From contig NZ_DATJCH010000012.1 of the NCBI RefSeq assembly GCF_035514885.1, positions 744,001-808,000 on the forward strand: a DNA stretch of 64,000 nt, given 5' to 3'. The notes under the pieces are model-generated. The model worked only from the letters and a program-made list of their open reading frames with translations. It had not been told where the DNA came from and ran no database searches. The stretch is from Albibacterium sp035514885 (GTDB lineage: Bacteria; Bacteroidota; Bacteroidia; Sphingobacteriales; Sphingobacteriaceae). Both the position numbers and the translations under genes were made by a program. Positions 1 to 9,107 of the stretch are shown in pieces. The stretch's first letter is position 1, and every line of letters starts with the position of its first letter.

Positions 1-329
1 TTGCTTTGGATAGATCTGCAATGATTATGCACCATTGTATTGGTAAACAGTTCATTATAACCATGCTTAACCATGCCGGTGCACGAGGCCGATGGTGACA
101 CTATTGGATAATCGCCTGAAAAATCGCCAAGAAACTTTGATCCTATTGTTTTTGCTTCATCAAAGAAGCCAGCATTATAAGCAGGCTGTCCACAACAAGT
201 TTGTTCGGGGTTATAAATAACTTTACACCCTGCCTTTTCAAGAATTAGAATAGTGTTAAACGCTGTCTGCGGATATAACTGATCGATAAAACAAGGTATA
301 AAAAGCTCTACTGTATTGCTCTTAATCAT
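1..329 (-). CDS. lutA: LutA/YkgE-like (Fe-S)-binding oxidoreductase subunit, partial (cut by left edge)
   Basis: First 109 codons of a protein that runs off the left edge; start ATG at 329. The visible part is a CCG-type cysteine-rich domain: Cys13 in FIPCFIDQ, Cys45-Cys46-Gly47 in CCGQPAYNAG and Cys83 in SASC. This is the pattern of LutA/YkgE, a subunit of the LutABC L-lactate oxidation complex, whose CCG domains bind an iron-sulfur cluster in the cytoplasm. The remaining domain and any lutB/lutC partners would lie outside the window. A related glycolate oxidase or heterodisulfide reductase subunit is the alternative, but the short distance from start to first CCG motif suits LutA best. It follows the UMF1 transporter by 65 bases on the same strand. 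Confidence 0.85.
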   Translation of the reverse strand, partial: MIKSNTVELFIPCFIDQLYPQTAFNTILILEKAGCKVIYNPEQTCCGQPAYNAGFFDEAKTIGSKFLGDFSGDYPIVSPSASCTGMVKHGYNELFTNTMVHNHCRSIQS

Positions 330-394
330 AGGTAAACAAAGTTATGATAATAATTAATATGGAAAATAGTTTTATATCAATTAAGAATATCATT

Positions 395-1696
395 CTATGC
401 CAAAGCTGCAGATCTAGGAATACGGAACAATAATATCAATCCTATTAGAAAAAATAAAACTAGAAATAGAGCCGATAAACGAATGTTATGAGTGAGTTCT
501 TCTATAAAACCAAACGAAAATAAACCAATTACGATAGCAATTTTTTCAGTCACGTCGTAAAAACTAAAAAATGATGCATTATCTTCTGTATCAATAGGTA
601 TCAATTTAGAAAACGTTGACCTCGAAATTGACTGGGTTCCTCCCATTACAAGGCCAACTAACATAGCCAAAATATAGAACTGCATTTCATTTCTGATAAA
701 GAAAGCTGAGACGCATATAAAAATCCAGAGAATGACTACGATCATCAACACTTTAATATTTCCAATTCTACTTGCTAACCATGACATCAGGTAGGCTCCG
801 GCTATTGCAACTATCTGTATTAATAAAATTGTAACAATCAACTTTGAAGTACCTAAGTGAAGAACCTTCTCTCCGAATGCAGCTGCTACAAGCATAATGG
901 TTTGTACACCCATTGCATAAAAGAAGAAGGCAAACAAGAAGCCCTTTAACGAAGGCAGTGATTTTATATTAATCCATACTTTCTTAAGCTCAAGAAAACC
1001 TTTTTTAATGACATGATGATTTAATCTGTTTTTATTCTGAGGTTTATTCGGTAACTTCCTAAAAGATATTTGAGAAAATAGAATCCACCATACACCAACT
1101 AGTAAAAATGATAGTCTTGCTGGGAAAGATGGATCCTCTATACCAAACCATTCGGGCTTAAGTACAAACAAAAAACATATTAATTGTAAAATAACGCTTC
1201 CAATATATCCGTATGCAAAACCCTTAGCGCTAACCGAATCTTGCTGATCAATCGATGCAATTTCAGGAAGATAGGAGTTATTAAACAACACTCCTCCAAT
1301 ATAACCCATCGCGGCTAAGCTTGAACAGATGATACCCCACTCCAATGTCTCGAGTTTAAAGAAATATAAACCCATACAAGCAAAACCACCGATATAGGTA
1401 AATATCTTCATCATTGCTTTTTTATTCCCTTTATAATCAGCTATTGCCGAGAACATGGGCAATAGAATTACCATAATTAAGTAAGAGAATGCTAAAGAAT
1501 AATTTGCTAATGCTGTATTAACAAATGAGAAACCAAAAAAACTAACCTCATCACCATACTCTTCAGTAAGTGTAATAATTGTATAATAAGCTGGAAAGAT
1601 AGTAGATGTTATAACCAGGTTATAAGCGGAATTGGCCCAATCAAACATTGCCCAAGCTTTGATTGTTGGCTTATCGTTTTTAATAATATTTTCCAT
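395..1696 (-). CDS. UMF1-family MFS transporter (Atg22-like)
   Basis: A 433-residue polytopic membrane protein with about 12 hydrophobic segments. The N-terminal signature WAMFDWANSAYNLVI (residues 15-29) is characteristic of the UMF1/Atg22-like branch of the major facilitator superfamily. The substrate of bacterial members is not established; yeast Atg22 exports amino acids from the vacuole. Its start codon lies inside the end of the upstream RecQ-type gene (17-base overlap), so the two are probably translated from one message. Family assignment is firm, substrate unknown. Confidence 0.88.
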   Translation of the reverse strand: MENIIKNDKPTIKAWAMFDWANSAYNLVITSTIFPAYYTIITLTEEYGDEVSFFGFSFVNTALANYSLAFSYLIMVILLPMFSAIADYKGNKKAMMKIFTYIGGFACMGLYFFKLETLEWGIICSSLAAMGYIGGVLFNNSYLPEIASIDQQDSVSAKGFAYGYIGSVILQLICFLFVLKPEWFGIEDPSFPARLSFLLVGVWWILFSQISFRKLPNKPQNKNRLNHHVIKKGFLELKKVWINIKSLPSLKGFLFAFFFYAMGVQTIMLVAAAFGEKVLHLGTSKLIVTILLIQIVAIAGAYLMSWLASRIGNIKVLMIVVILWIFICVSAFFIRNEMQFYILAMLVGLVMGGTQSISRSTFSKLIPIDTEDNASFFSFYDVTEKIAIVIGLFSFGFIEELTHNIRLSALFLVLFFLIGLILLFRIPRSAALA

Positions 1697-3575
1697 TATT
1701 CATTTTTATCTCTCCTGAATCTATTAATTTACGTATAAAATCTAATCTATCTTTCTCCTCTCCTACACTTAAACCATTTACTAATTCATCGATAGTTAAA
1801 GGACCATTTAAAAGCAGGTTCTTAATTTCTGCTATCATTATCATATGGGTATCTTTCAGGTTTCCCTGTCTTCTTGTTTTTATACAGAAATCACAAATCA
1901 AACAATCACTAGAATTCAGCTCACCAAAATATGCTAACAATTTACGACTACGACATTGATCTTCAATTAAATAATTGAAGATACCATCCAGTTGCTGCCT
2001 CATTATATCTTTACGTTCAGCAATATACTTATGATTAATCTGCAAATGGTTACTGTCACTCCTTGGTCTTAGGAATTGTATCTGCGGACTATCTGTACGT
2101 TGCAAATAAGAGATAACTTTAAACTCTTCCATTTTTTGCAAAAGACTAATTACATGATGAGCAGAAACATTAAGCTTTCTGGCCAAATCTGCTTCTTCTA
2201 TATTGACATAATAATCAAAAGCTGCACCGTAGGTTCTAAGGATTGTTTTTATTAAAACATCCATATTTGCTTGCTCAACTTGAAAGCGATATAATTCATT
2301 TGCATCTATTTCAAATCGAATCCTAGAGGGAAGAAACACACTCTCCGACAGACTAATCCATTCATCATTCTCTAAGAATTTCAATGCTGCAATTGCTTTA
2401 AGCGCATTCAATTGAAATCGGTTACAAAAATCTCCTATATTAAAATCAACTATCAGGCCTTCTCCTGCCCCATAGGCTAACTGATAGTAATTTCCTAAAT
2501 GAAAATAAATTTGTGCAATCTCTTCTACAGTAGGAAAACTCATATTAAAAGTTTTCTCCAATTTAATTCTATCAGCCTCATGATATAGTAACACGGCAAA
2601 TGATTTTTTACCATCCCTTCCTGCGCGCCCAGCTTCTTGAAAATAAGCTTCTAAAGAATCCGGTAAATCCATATGAATAACAAACCTCACGTCTGGTTTA
2701 TCTATCCCCATGCCGAAGGCATTTGTCGAAACCATAACCGAGGTGTCTCCCTTCATCCAATTACGTTGCTTTTCTATTCTGTCAGGAGTTTTCAAACCAG
2801 CATGGTAATAGTCTGCATTTATTTGATTTAATAGCAGATAGCGCGAAATTTCTTGAGATTCTCTACGATTTCGCACATATATGATACCTGAACCATTAAC
2901 CTTTTTAATTATTTTCAATAGGCGGCTCATTTTGTTTTCTTCAAACAACACCATATAACTAAGATTCTCTCTAAAAAAACTCTTCTTAAAAACCTGGCTA
3001 CTTCCTACCCTAAACTCTAACTTGTCTTGAATATCTAGAATAACACGTCCAATAGCTGTTGCTGTTAATGCTACAATTGGAACTTCTGGATGAATTGATC
3101 TGAGAACTTTAACCTGTAAGTAAGCAGGTCTAAAATCATACCCCCAATGAGAAATACAGTGAGCTTCATCTATAGCATATAAATTTACATTCATATACCG
3201 AATTCTCTCCTGAACTAATTCACTTCGCAAACGTTCTGGCGACAAATACAAGAATTTCACATCGCCATAGATACAATTGTCTAAAGCAATATCTACTTCC
3301 CTTTTACTCATTCCAGAAAATATAGAAATTGCTTTGATCCCCCTCTTTTTTAAGTCTTCAACCTGATCGTTCATTAAGGCAATAAGAGGGGTTACAACAA
3401 TGCAAATTCCTGGCTTTGCCATGGCCGGAACTTGAAAACATATTGATTTACCCCCACCAGTGGGTAATAATGCAAGAGCGTCATTGCCATCAAGGACATA
3501 ATTAATTATGTCTTCTTGTAATGGTCTAAACGCAGAAAAATGCCAATATTTTTGTAAAATCTGATGAATGGTCAT
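1680..3575 (-). CDS. recQ: RecQ-family ATP-dependent DNA helicase
   Basis: A 631-residue 3'-5' DNA helicase. Motif 0 FRPLQ is at 16-20, Walker A LPTGGGKS at 37-44, DEAH box at 136-139 followed by the RecQ aromatic-rich loop ISHWGYDFRP (141-150), and motif VI QEAGRAGRDG in the second RecA-like domain. A Cys cluster (CRSRK...CLICDFC, roughly 541-566) is the RecQ zinc-binding element. The C-terminal 60 residues look like a winged helix rather than a clear HRDC domain. It sits 24 bases after comEC and overlaps the next gene by 17 bases. Bacteroidota often carry more than one RecQ paralog, so which paralog this is remains open. Confidence 0.93.
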   Translation of the reverse strand: MTIHQILQKYWHFSAFRPLQEDIINYVLDGNDALALLPTGGGKSICFQVPAMAKPGICIVVTPLIALMNDQVEDLKKRGIKAISIFSGMSKREVDIALDNCIYGDVKFLYLSPERLRSELVQERIRYMNVNLYAIDEAHCISHWGYDFRPAYLQVKVLRSIHPEVPIVALTATAIGRVILDIQDKLEFRVGSSQVFKKSFFRENLSYMVLFEENKMSRLLKIIKKVNGSGIIYVRNRRESQEISRYLLLNQINADYYHAGLKTPDRIEKQRNWMKGDTSVMVSTNAFGMGIDKPDVRFVIHMDLPDSLEAYFQEAGRAGRDGKKSFAVLLYHEADRIKLEKTFNMSFPTVEEIAQIYFHLGNYYQLAYGAGEGLIVDFNIGDFCNRFQLNALKAIAALKFLENDEWISLSESVFLPSRIRFEIDANELYRFQVEQANMDVLIKTILRTYGAAFDYYVNIEEADLARKLNVSAHHVISLLQKMEEFKVISYLQRTDSPQIQFLRPRSDSNHLQINHKYIAERKDIMRQQLDGIFNYLIEDQCRSRKLLAYFGELNSSDCLICDFCIKTRRQGNLKDTHMIMIAEIKNLLLNGPLTIDELVNGLSVGEEKDRLDFIRKLIDSGEIKMNNGKYY

Positions 3576-3599
3576 AGATACTCTTCGCCTCTATTATGC

Positions 3600-5705
3600 T
3601 TACCAAACATAAGCAAAATTATTTTTTAGAATATATACAGGGACACTTATGATTTCTGCTTCCTTCTCTATTTCTTTTATATACCAATCGCTATTACTGG
3701 CGTCTACAATAATCTTCTTAAATTGAACATTATTTCGAACTTTTTGAAGTTCAATTCGGGCATTATTTCTAATGTAAATCAAATCAATCATAATGGAATC
3801 AGCTAAAAATTGATCCTCCGAATAGATCAGCAAACTCTTATTGTTAAATTGAATTATATTATCGCTGATCAATAAGTTATTTCCTCTAAATGAGTCTCCT
3901 TGATTAATTAGTTTCATTTGAGATGAATATCCTGAAGCATCTATATCAGACTTTACAGAATACTGAAACCGGTTACTATTTTTTAGTAAAGTGTCTGTAA
4001 AAAGAACTGTACCGTTTTCGTCAAAAAAACCTATCGCAAGGTTTCTGTAAACATTATAAATCCTTATCTCGTTCAAGGTCTGGCTCTTGATTAATTTAAC
4101 GACTCTTCCACATAATAATAGCAATGAACACCCAATAATGAGATACATAGTATTTCTCTTTTTAAAGATTAGAAATGAGATACATCCAAACAACAAGATA
4201 TACATGATAAAATATTGCCATGGCACTATCCAGATTCCTTTTATAACAGCATAAGGCAATTGCTCAATTACAAGAAGTATTTTATTCATTACCACTATTA
4301 AGTTTTTGAGTATCCAAGAGAACCAATGATGGATTATACCAAAGGGTGTCAATAATACAAGGATACCTAAATAAAGCACCCAGGTTGCAGGCAAAATTAT
4401 TAAGATATTAGCCGGTAAAAAATAAACCGGAAAAACATGAAAGTAAAATAAAACTAATGGGAAAGTTGCTAATTGAGCTGAAACAGAGATGGCAGTATAA
4501 GACCATAATATTGATAGTATTTTATTCTTAATAACTACCCATGCATTTAACTTGGGATAGAGGTATACAATGCCCAGAACTGATAAATAAGATAATTGAA
4601 AGCCTATATCGGAAATAAAATTAGGATTATAAAGCAACAGAAAAAAAGCAGAAGCAAAAATAGTATTGTAGATATTGTTTTTTCTGGCAACAGTCAATGC
4701 AACTATTCCAAAGCTTATCATGATGGATGCTCTTAAAGCAGATGGAGACAGACCAGTAATGAATGCATAAATCCATATAAGAGTAATCAAAAATAAAGCT
4801 CTTACTATTTTCAAAGAACCTCGTCTCATCCAAAATAACAAGGTTGAAAACACGAAGAATATAATTCCAACATGAAGCCCGGAAACTGATAAAACATGAA
4901 TTGTACCAGTGGCCGAAAAGGTATTGACAATTTCCTGATCAAGTTCATTTCTATAACCTAAAACTAAAGCAGATGCAATAGCAAGAGCATCTGCATCGGT
5001 AAAAGAGTGATCAAGCTTTTTAATCATATTTTGACGAAATGACAAAGCGTGTCGAATTAGGAAGCTTCCTCTTTGGGAGCCACTTTGTAGTAAATCATCT
5101 GGAGTTAAATTTATTTGATGCCAGATTAAACGATTACTCAAATAGGACTGATAATTAAATTCATTTGGATTGTACGGAGGATTAACTAATGAATAATTAG
5201 ATGGAATTAAAAACTCATCTCCGTATTTAAACTTAGAAATCATTTGAGCTGAAAGAGTATCAAATCGAATGTTTACAAGTAAATTTCCAACACTTACAGA
5301 TTCTGATCCATTCTTAAGTATCTGAGTGACCTTTAATGGAAATCGGATTGTTGTTTTTGTTATTTTAGGTTCATCATCTACATATCCAATAAGAGCCTGT
5401 GAATGTTGTTTTGAAAAATGAAGTGATTGGATATCTGGATGTGGTCTCCATACCAAACTCCATCCGATGAAGATCAGGAACAAATAAAAAAGAATACTGA
5501 GATACTTATATGAACTAAGGTCTCTAAATTTCTTAATTATGGCAATAATGAAGAACAAACAAATACTTAAAAGAGCAATAGGAATTAACCATGAATAAAT
5601 TCGAGGACTAGGATTAAATTGAAATCCTAGTCCGATACCAAAAAGATAAGCCAGAAGTAACCGAACAAACGGTGCTGTACCAAGTTGAATTTCATAACGG
5701 TTCAT
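3600..5705 (-). CDS. comEC: ComEC/Rec2-family competence membrane protein
   Basis: A 701-residue inner-membrane protein. An N-terminal DUF4131-type region with hydrophobic segments occupies about 1-170. The Competence domain follows, marked by LSVSGLHVG at 272-280 and many membrane helices up to about 535. ComEC proteins form the channel that takes single-stranded DNA into the cytoplasm in transformation. The last 160 residues correspond to the place of the metallo-beta-lactamase domain in Bacillus ComEC, but I see no HxHxDH zinc motif, so a nuclease activity there is doubtful. The gene lies between a helix-hairpin-helix barrel gene (6-base gap) and recQ (24-base gap), all on one strand. Confidence 0.92.
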   Translation of the reverse strand: MNRYEIQLGTAPFVRLLLAYLFGIGLGFQFNPSPRIYSWLIPIALLSICLFFIIAIIKKFRDLSSYKYLSILFYLFLIFIGWSLVWRPHPDIQSLHFSKQHSQALIGYVDDEPKITKTTIRFPLKVTQILKNGSESVSVGNLLVNIRFDTLSAQMISKFKYGDEFLIPSNYSLVNPPYNPNEFNYQSYLSNRLIWHQINLTPDDLLQSGSQRGSFLIRHALSFRQNMIKKLDHSFTDADALAIASALVLGYRNELDQEIVNTFSATGTIHVLSVSGLHVGIIFFVFSTLLFWMRRGSLKIVRALFLITLIWIYAFITGLSPSALRASIMISFGIVALTVARKNNIYNTIFASAFFLLLYNPNFISDIGFQLSYLSVLGIVYLYPKLNAWVVIKNKILSILWSYTAISVSAQLATFPLVLFYFHVFPVYFLPANILIILPATWVLYLGILVLLTPFGIIHHWFSWILKNLIVVMNKILLVIEQLPYAVIKGIWIVPWQYFIMYILLFGCISFLIFKKRNTMYLIIGCSLLLLCGRVVKLIKSQTLNEIRIYNVYRNLAIGFFDENGTVLFTDTLLKNSNRFQYSVKSDIDASGYSSQMKLINQGDSFRGNNLLISDNIIQFNNKSLLIYSEDQFLADSIMIDLIYIRNNARIELQKVRNNVQFKKIIVDASNSDWYIKEIEKEAEIISVPVYILKNNFAYVW

Positions 5706-5711
5706 ATTCCT

Positions 5712-7748
5712 CTAGAACTGCATTCGCAACTGTAAGCGAATATCCGACTTCATACTACCAGCGATATAATCCAGACCCGAACTGACTCCCTTATCTTCGT
5801 ATAAAAATGAAGCATAGCGCAACCAGAAGTCTAAATTCCTTTTTACCCGATATCGAATATTAGTGTATAAACGAAGACCTGTATTATGATAAGGCGGAGA
5901 TGAATATCCGTATAAAACATCATTTTCAAAGGCATATATTCTTGAATTATAACTATCCGTCTTAAAACCAGCTACACGTATATTGCCACTTATAGCCTTT
6001 TGCAAAGGTTTAAAGACAATATCATGATAAGCCATATATCCTTTCTCCTTTGTAACGGTCTCTTTAGAATAAGCTATTAATTCAAATCGATTCCTAAATT
6101 GAATGGCGTCAGTAATATCATATTTAACTTCTATTCTCGCTTGCTGTCGAATAACGTTTTCCAACTTATTGGCCGGACCATTCAAAACAGTATTTTCTTC
6201 CTTATTTCGGTACCGGTAACGCAGTGTAAGATTTAAAGTTTTTTGCGGCGAATAAGTAAATTGCGAAAACAAATCATACCCTCTTGAAGGGCCATCAACT
6301 TGATATTTAACCCATGGGAAACTAAAGTAATCAGCATATCCGACCCATTCAACTTTTGGACTTAAATTAAGGATTAAACCGGTATACAAACCTTCCTCAT
6401 TAATTGTCCTAGTATTCTCTGAGAAACCCTGACTTAACAATGAATGAAAATCCTTTTGATAGTTACGATGCAGTAACACCAACGATAACTGATGAGATAA
6501 ACTAGCGATTAAACCATTTACCAATCCGAAACCACTTCCAAAACTATAAGCTCCTTCTCCAAAAACATATATATTTCTAAACGTATAATGATAATAAACA
6601 CTGCTGTTTGTTAATTGCTGCCCTTTATATGTATATGCATTGTATAATTGTTGATTGGGCAACATAGGCTTATCAAATGCAGTTTGAAAAGTTACAGCCC
6701 CCATCTTAAAATTATTGGAATTATAAACAAGGTTTAATCCGTATAACATCTGAGATACTGATTTTCTATTTTTATTTTCAGCAACCGTGCGATGATAACC
6801 TGAAACATTAATTGAACTGAAGCTTAAAGAATCATTGGATAAGGTCCCATCAATCCTTTTATAGGATATAAAGGGCAATACTTCTATCTTTCCAAATTTG
6901 ACGGTCGTCGCAGCTCCTCTAAAATACTGATATTCATTAGCTGATGTATAGGGTCGCAAACCAATATTTTGTCTTGCAACATGTTGAACAAGAGAGCCCT
7001 TTCCAAAGGAAAATCCATTCCATATACTTAACCCTTGCCCCAATTGTAAAGAATAATCTCCGAGAGCTATATTCTGTATTTTTCCAACATTCTTAATAAA
7101 GAAGCTGGCGGAATAAAAGTCGAACCCACGCTTTTGATCTTCTCTAAAGAAGTTTTCACCTGCGTCTTTCTTCATATTTAAAGCGAGCTGATATTTATCT
7201 GCCAACTGATAACGATAACGAACAAATAGACGATCGGGAGTACCTAAATAAACAGACTGTCCTTCTTTTTCCGCAACCATATAGCCTCTTTGATTTTCTA
7301 AAACTCTTCCATAGCGAAGGATAAGATCATGTGTACCGTCTTTAAGTTTTAGTTTTGCGCGATTATTACCTTGCGAAACACTTACAAAAGGTAACAAACG
7401 TTGAATACTTTGATCATTAAAACCTTCTATCGCTTGCAACTCATATATTGAAATGAAGTTCCCGCTAAGTTCTCTATGGTTTAAAAGTTCATTGATTTGA
7501 AAAGGCGAAAGAATATAAAGTTCATTTAATTCTTTTTCGTCTGTCTTATTTAGATCAATTGGATTTCTTAAATAAAACTCTAAACGTTCAAAAATATCCG
7601 AATAATCGTACTCTTCTTCTGCTTCTTCAATCAATTCTTCTATCAGACTTTCTACAACCGTTTCCGGGTCAAAGAATTGTTGCGCATAAGATTTTTGCAT
7701 TGCCATGTGGCTAAATACAAATAAGTATAGCAGATATCTAAAATGCAT
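5712..7748 (-). CDS. Outer-membrane beta-barrel protein with N-terminal helix-hairpin-helix domain
   Basis: A 678-residue exported protein. A signal peptide ends near residue 22 (SYAQ). Residues 30-60 are very acidic (a run of Glu in EELIEEAEEEYDYS). Residues 64-124 form a helix-hairpin-helix region of the ComEA type (DLNKTDEKELNELYIL, then a second hairpin ending in a GFNDQSIQRLLPFV segment). From about 130 on, alternating hydrophobic/aromatic strands run to a terminal Phe (RLQLRMQF), typical of outer-membrane barrels. Helix-hairpin-helix modules bind DNA without sequence preference. The neighbour on one side is comEC, on the other a PorQ/PorV-like gene overlapping by 11 bases. A role in DNA uptake is inference; structural proof is absent. 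Confidence 0.8.
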   Translation of the reverse strand: MHFRYLLYLFVFSHMAMQKSYAQQFFDPETVVESLIEELIEEAEEEYDYSDIFERLEFYLRNPIDLNKTDEKELNELYILSPFQINELLNHRELSGNFISIYELQAIEGFNDQSIQRLLPFVSVSQGNNRAKLKLKDGTHDLILRYGRVLENQRGYMVAEKEGQSVYLGTPDRLFVRYRYQLADKYQLALNMKKDAGENFFREDQKRGFDFYSASFFIKNVGKIQNIALGDYSLQLGQGLSIWNGFSFGKGSLVQHVARQNIGLRPYTSANEYQYFRGAATTVKFGKIEVLPFISYKRIDGTLSNDSLSFSSINVSGYHRTVAENKNRKSVSQMLYGLNLVYNSNNFKMGAVTFQTAFDKPMLPNQQLYNAYTYKGQQLTNSSVYYHYTFRNIYVFGEGAYSFGSGFGLVNGLIASLSHQLSLVLLHRNYQKDFHSLLSQGFSENTRTINEEGLYTGLILNLSPKVEWVGYADYFSFPWVKYQVDGPSRGYDLFSQFTYSPQKTLNLTLRYRYRNKEENTVLNGPANKLENVIRQQARIEVKYDITDAIQFRNRFELIAYSKETVTKEKGYMAYHDIVFKPLQKAISGNIRVAGFKTDSYNSRIYAFENDVLYGYSSPPYHNTGLRLYTNIRYRVKRNLDFWLRYASFLYEDKGVSSGLDYIAGSMKSDIRLQLRMQF

Positions 7749-8535
7749 AGTTCAAAGCGAATTGTGAGGACATTCCTAATTGGGGATGAAATGATGAGGC
7801 AACATCTACACTAATTTTATTAAAATCTACTCCAACACCAACATATCGTTTAAAAGGCAAAAAAGATGTTCCGCCCCGTAAATTCAAACTTGTGATAATA
7901 GAATATTCTAAACCTAATCGGAAATCTTGATACTTATCCATGCTAAGTCTAGACTCCATTGCTAACAAAACTTGATTACTTAGCATGTAACTTGCGCCCA
8001 ATCTTATTTGAGCCGGAATCTCATAAGATAATTCATCTGTACTTATATAAGCAAGAGGGTTGATAAAATGGGTCCCTAATAACCAATACTCAGATAATTT
8101 ATATTGGAATCCCAGATCAAAAGATAAAGCTTTGTCTATACCATATTCGTAAATTGAGCGTTGATGATAATTTAAGGTGCCTGCAACTGCAAACTTAGAT
8201 GTCAACAGACGGGATAGTGTTAAACCTCCCCTAAGTTCGTTTAGGTCGTAGCCCAAATTATACATATTTGCGTAAAAACCTAATACACCAATAGAACTTG
8301 GAAATACGAAAAAAGCTGCTATGCTGCGAACATCAGTTGAATAGTTATGTTCATGAAATGTTAAAGCTAATTTCAGCTGATCTACCGATGCAACTCCTGC
8401 TTGATTACCACCCAGACTATAAACACCTTCCAATGCTGATCCAGCATTTGCCATAGCCATAAACCGTGCACCTGAAGTCGTTTGAGCATTCAGCTTTTTT
8501 GCAAATAAAAAAAGAAATAGAAATAAGAATCTCAT
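7738..8535 (-). CDS. PorQ/PorV-like outer-membrane barrel protein
   Basis: A 265-residue protein with a short signal peptide ending at LNAQ (about residue 18) and a start typical of PorV/PorQ (UPF0164) proteins: TSGARFMAMANAGSAL followed by a segment on which objects carry an 'N-Q-A-G' turn (LGGNQAGVASV). The remainder is beta-strand-rich and ends in Phe (LNYAF), as barrel proteins do. Relatives include FadL-like barrels that serve the type IX secretion system, but a T9SS role cannot be assumed here. It is the first gene of the leftward operon; its 3' end overlaps the helix-hairpin-helix barrel gene by 11 bases. A perfect palindrome lies 2 bases before its start. Confidence 0.75.
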   Translation of the reverse strand: MRFLFLFLFLFAKKLNAQTTSGARFMAMANAGSALEGVYSLGGNQAGVASVDQLKLALTFHEHNYSTDVRSIAAFFVFPSSIGVLGFYANMYNLGYDLNELRGGLTLSRLLTSKFAVAGTLNYHQRSIYEYGIDKALSFDLGFQYKLSEYWLLGTHFINPLAYISTDELSYEIPAQIRLGASYMLSNQVLLAMESRLSMDKYQDFRLGLEYSIITSLNLRGGTSFLPFKRYVGVGVDFNKISVDVASSFHPQLGMSSQFALNYAF

Positions 8536-8537
8536 AG

Positions 8538-8559
8538 CCTATGTTATGAGCAACATAGG
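8538..8559. promoter_or_regulatory. Perfect 8-bp inverted repeat immediately before the PorQ-like/HHH/comEC operon
   Basis: The sequence CCTATGTT, six bases, AACATAGG forms a perfect palindrome; it sits 2 bases upstream of the first start codon of the leftward operon (ATG at 8535). It could be a hairpin in the 5' untranslated RNA that blocks or protects the start, or a DNA operator. Which of the two cannot be told from sequence. Confidence 0.5.
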
Positions 8560-8652
8560 TTCAATTATCGAGTATAAAAAACTTTACAGTGTTAAATAGC
8601 TGACAGTTAGCCGTTTTAATAAAAGAATTAGCTTTATATCAATATACTTTTA

Positions 8653-9102
8653 TTATAAGATAATTTTATCCTTAATGATATCCCAAGCCTGTTGATCCAT
8701 TTCAAAGGTTAAATCATTCGAATTAAAACTATGTAACGGAACCCAACGAAAAGACTGTTGGCTGCCTTCTTGAAAGTCAAACACTTCAGTCTTTATAGGT
8801 ACCGATAATAACTCGTCAGTAAAGACCTGATAATATACTCCAATTACTTGTTGACTGCTATCAAACATTGACTGTACGACAGTATCAGTTATATAAAGTA
8901 AATTCAAGTTCGTTAAATTTAAATCGCACTCCTCTATAAACTCCCGCTTTATGCTATCCGAAAGGCTTTCACCGAGCTCCATTCCCCCTCCGGGAAACTT
9001 TGAAAATAGATGCCCATGGTATATTTCATCGCTAATTAAAATCTCGTGACGTTGATTAAGTAGAATACCATAAGATCGAATATTAAAGACTTTTAATTCC
9101 AT
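8653..9102 (-). CDS. NUDIX hydrolase
   Basis: A 149-residue protein with a clear Nudix box, GGGMELGESLSDSIKREF followed by IEEC, matching GX5EX7REUXEE. Nudix enzymes cleave nucleoside diphosphates linked to another group, in the cytoplasm; the substrate cannot be predicted here. The start ATG at 9102 lies 5 bases after the stop of the CDF transporter gene, so the two are probably co-transcribed. Length is normal for a single-domain member. Confidence 0.9.
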   Translation of the reverse strand: MELKVFNIRSYGILLNQRHEILISDEIYHGHLFSKFPGGGMELGESLSDSIKREFIEECDLNLTNLNLLYITDTVVQSMFDSSQQVIGVYYQVFTDELLSVPIKTEVFDFQEGSQQSFRWVPLHSFNSNDLTFEMDQQAWDIIKDKIIL

Positions 9103-9107
9103 TTGTT

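Noticed and set aside
4627..4833. Short reading frame antisense or out of frame within comEC
   Set aside because: Shadow of comEC with biased composition and no family features.
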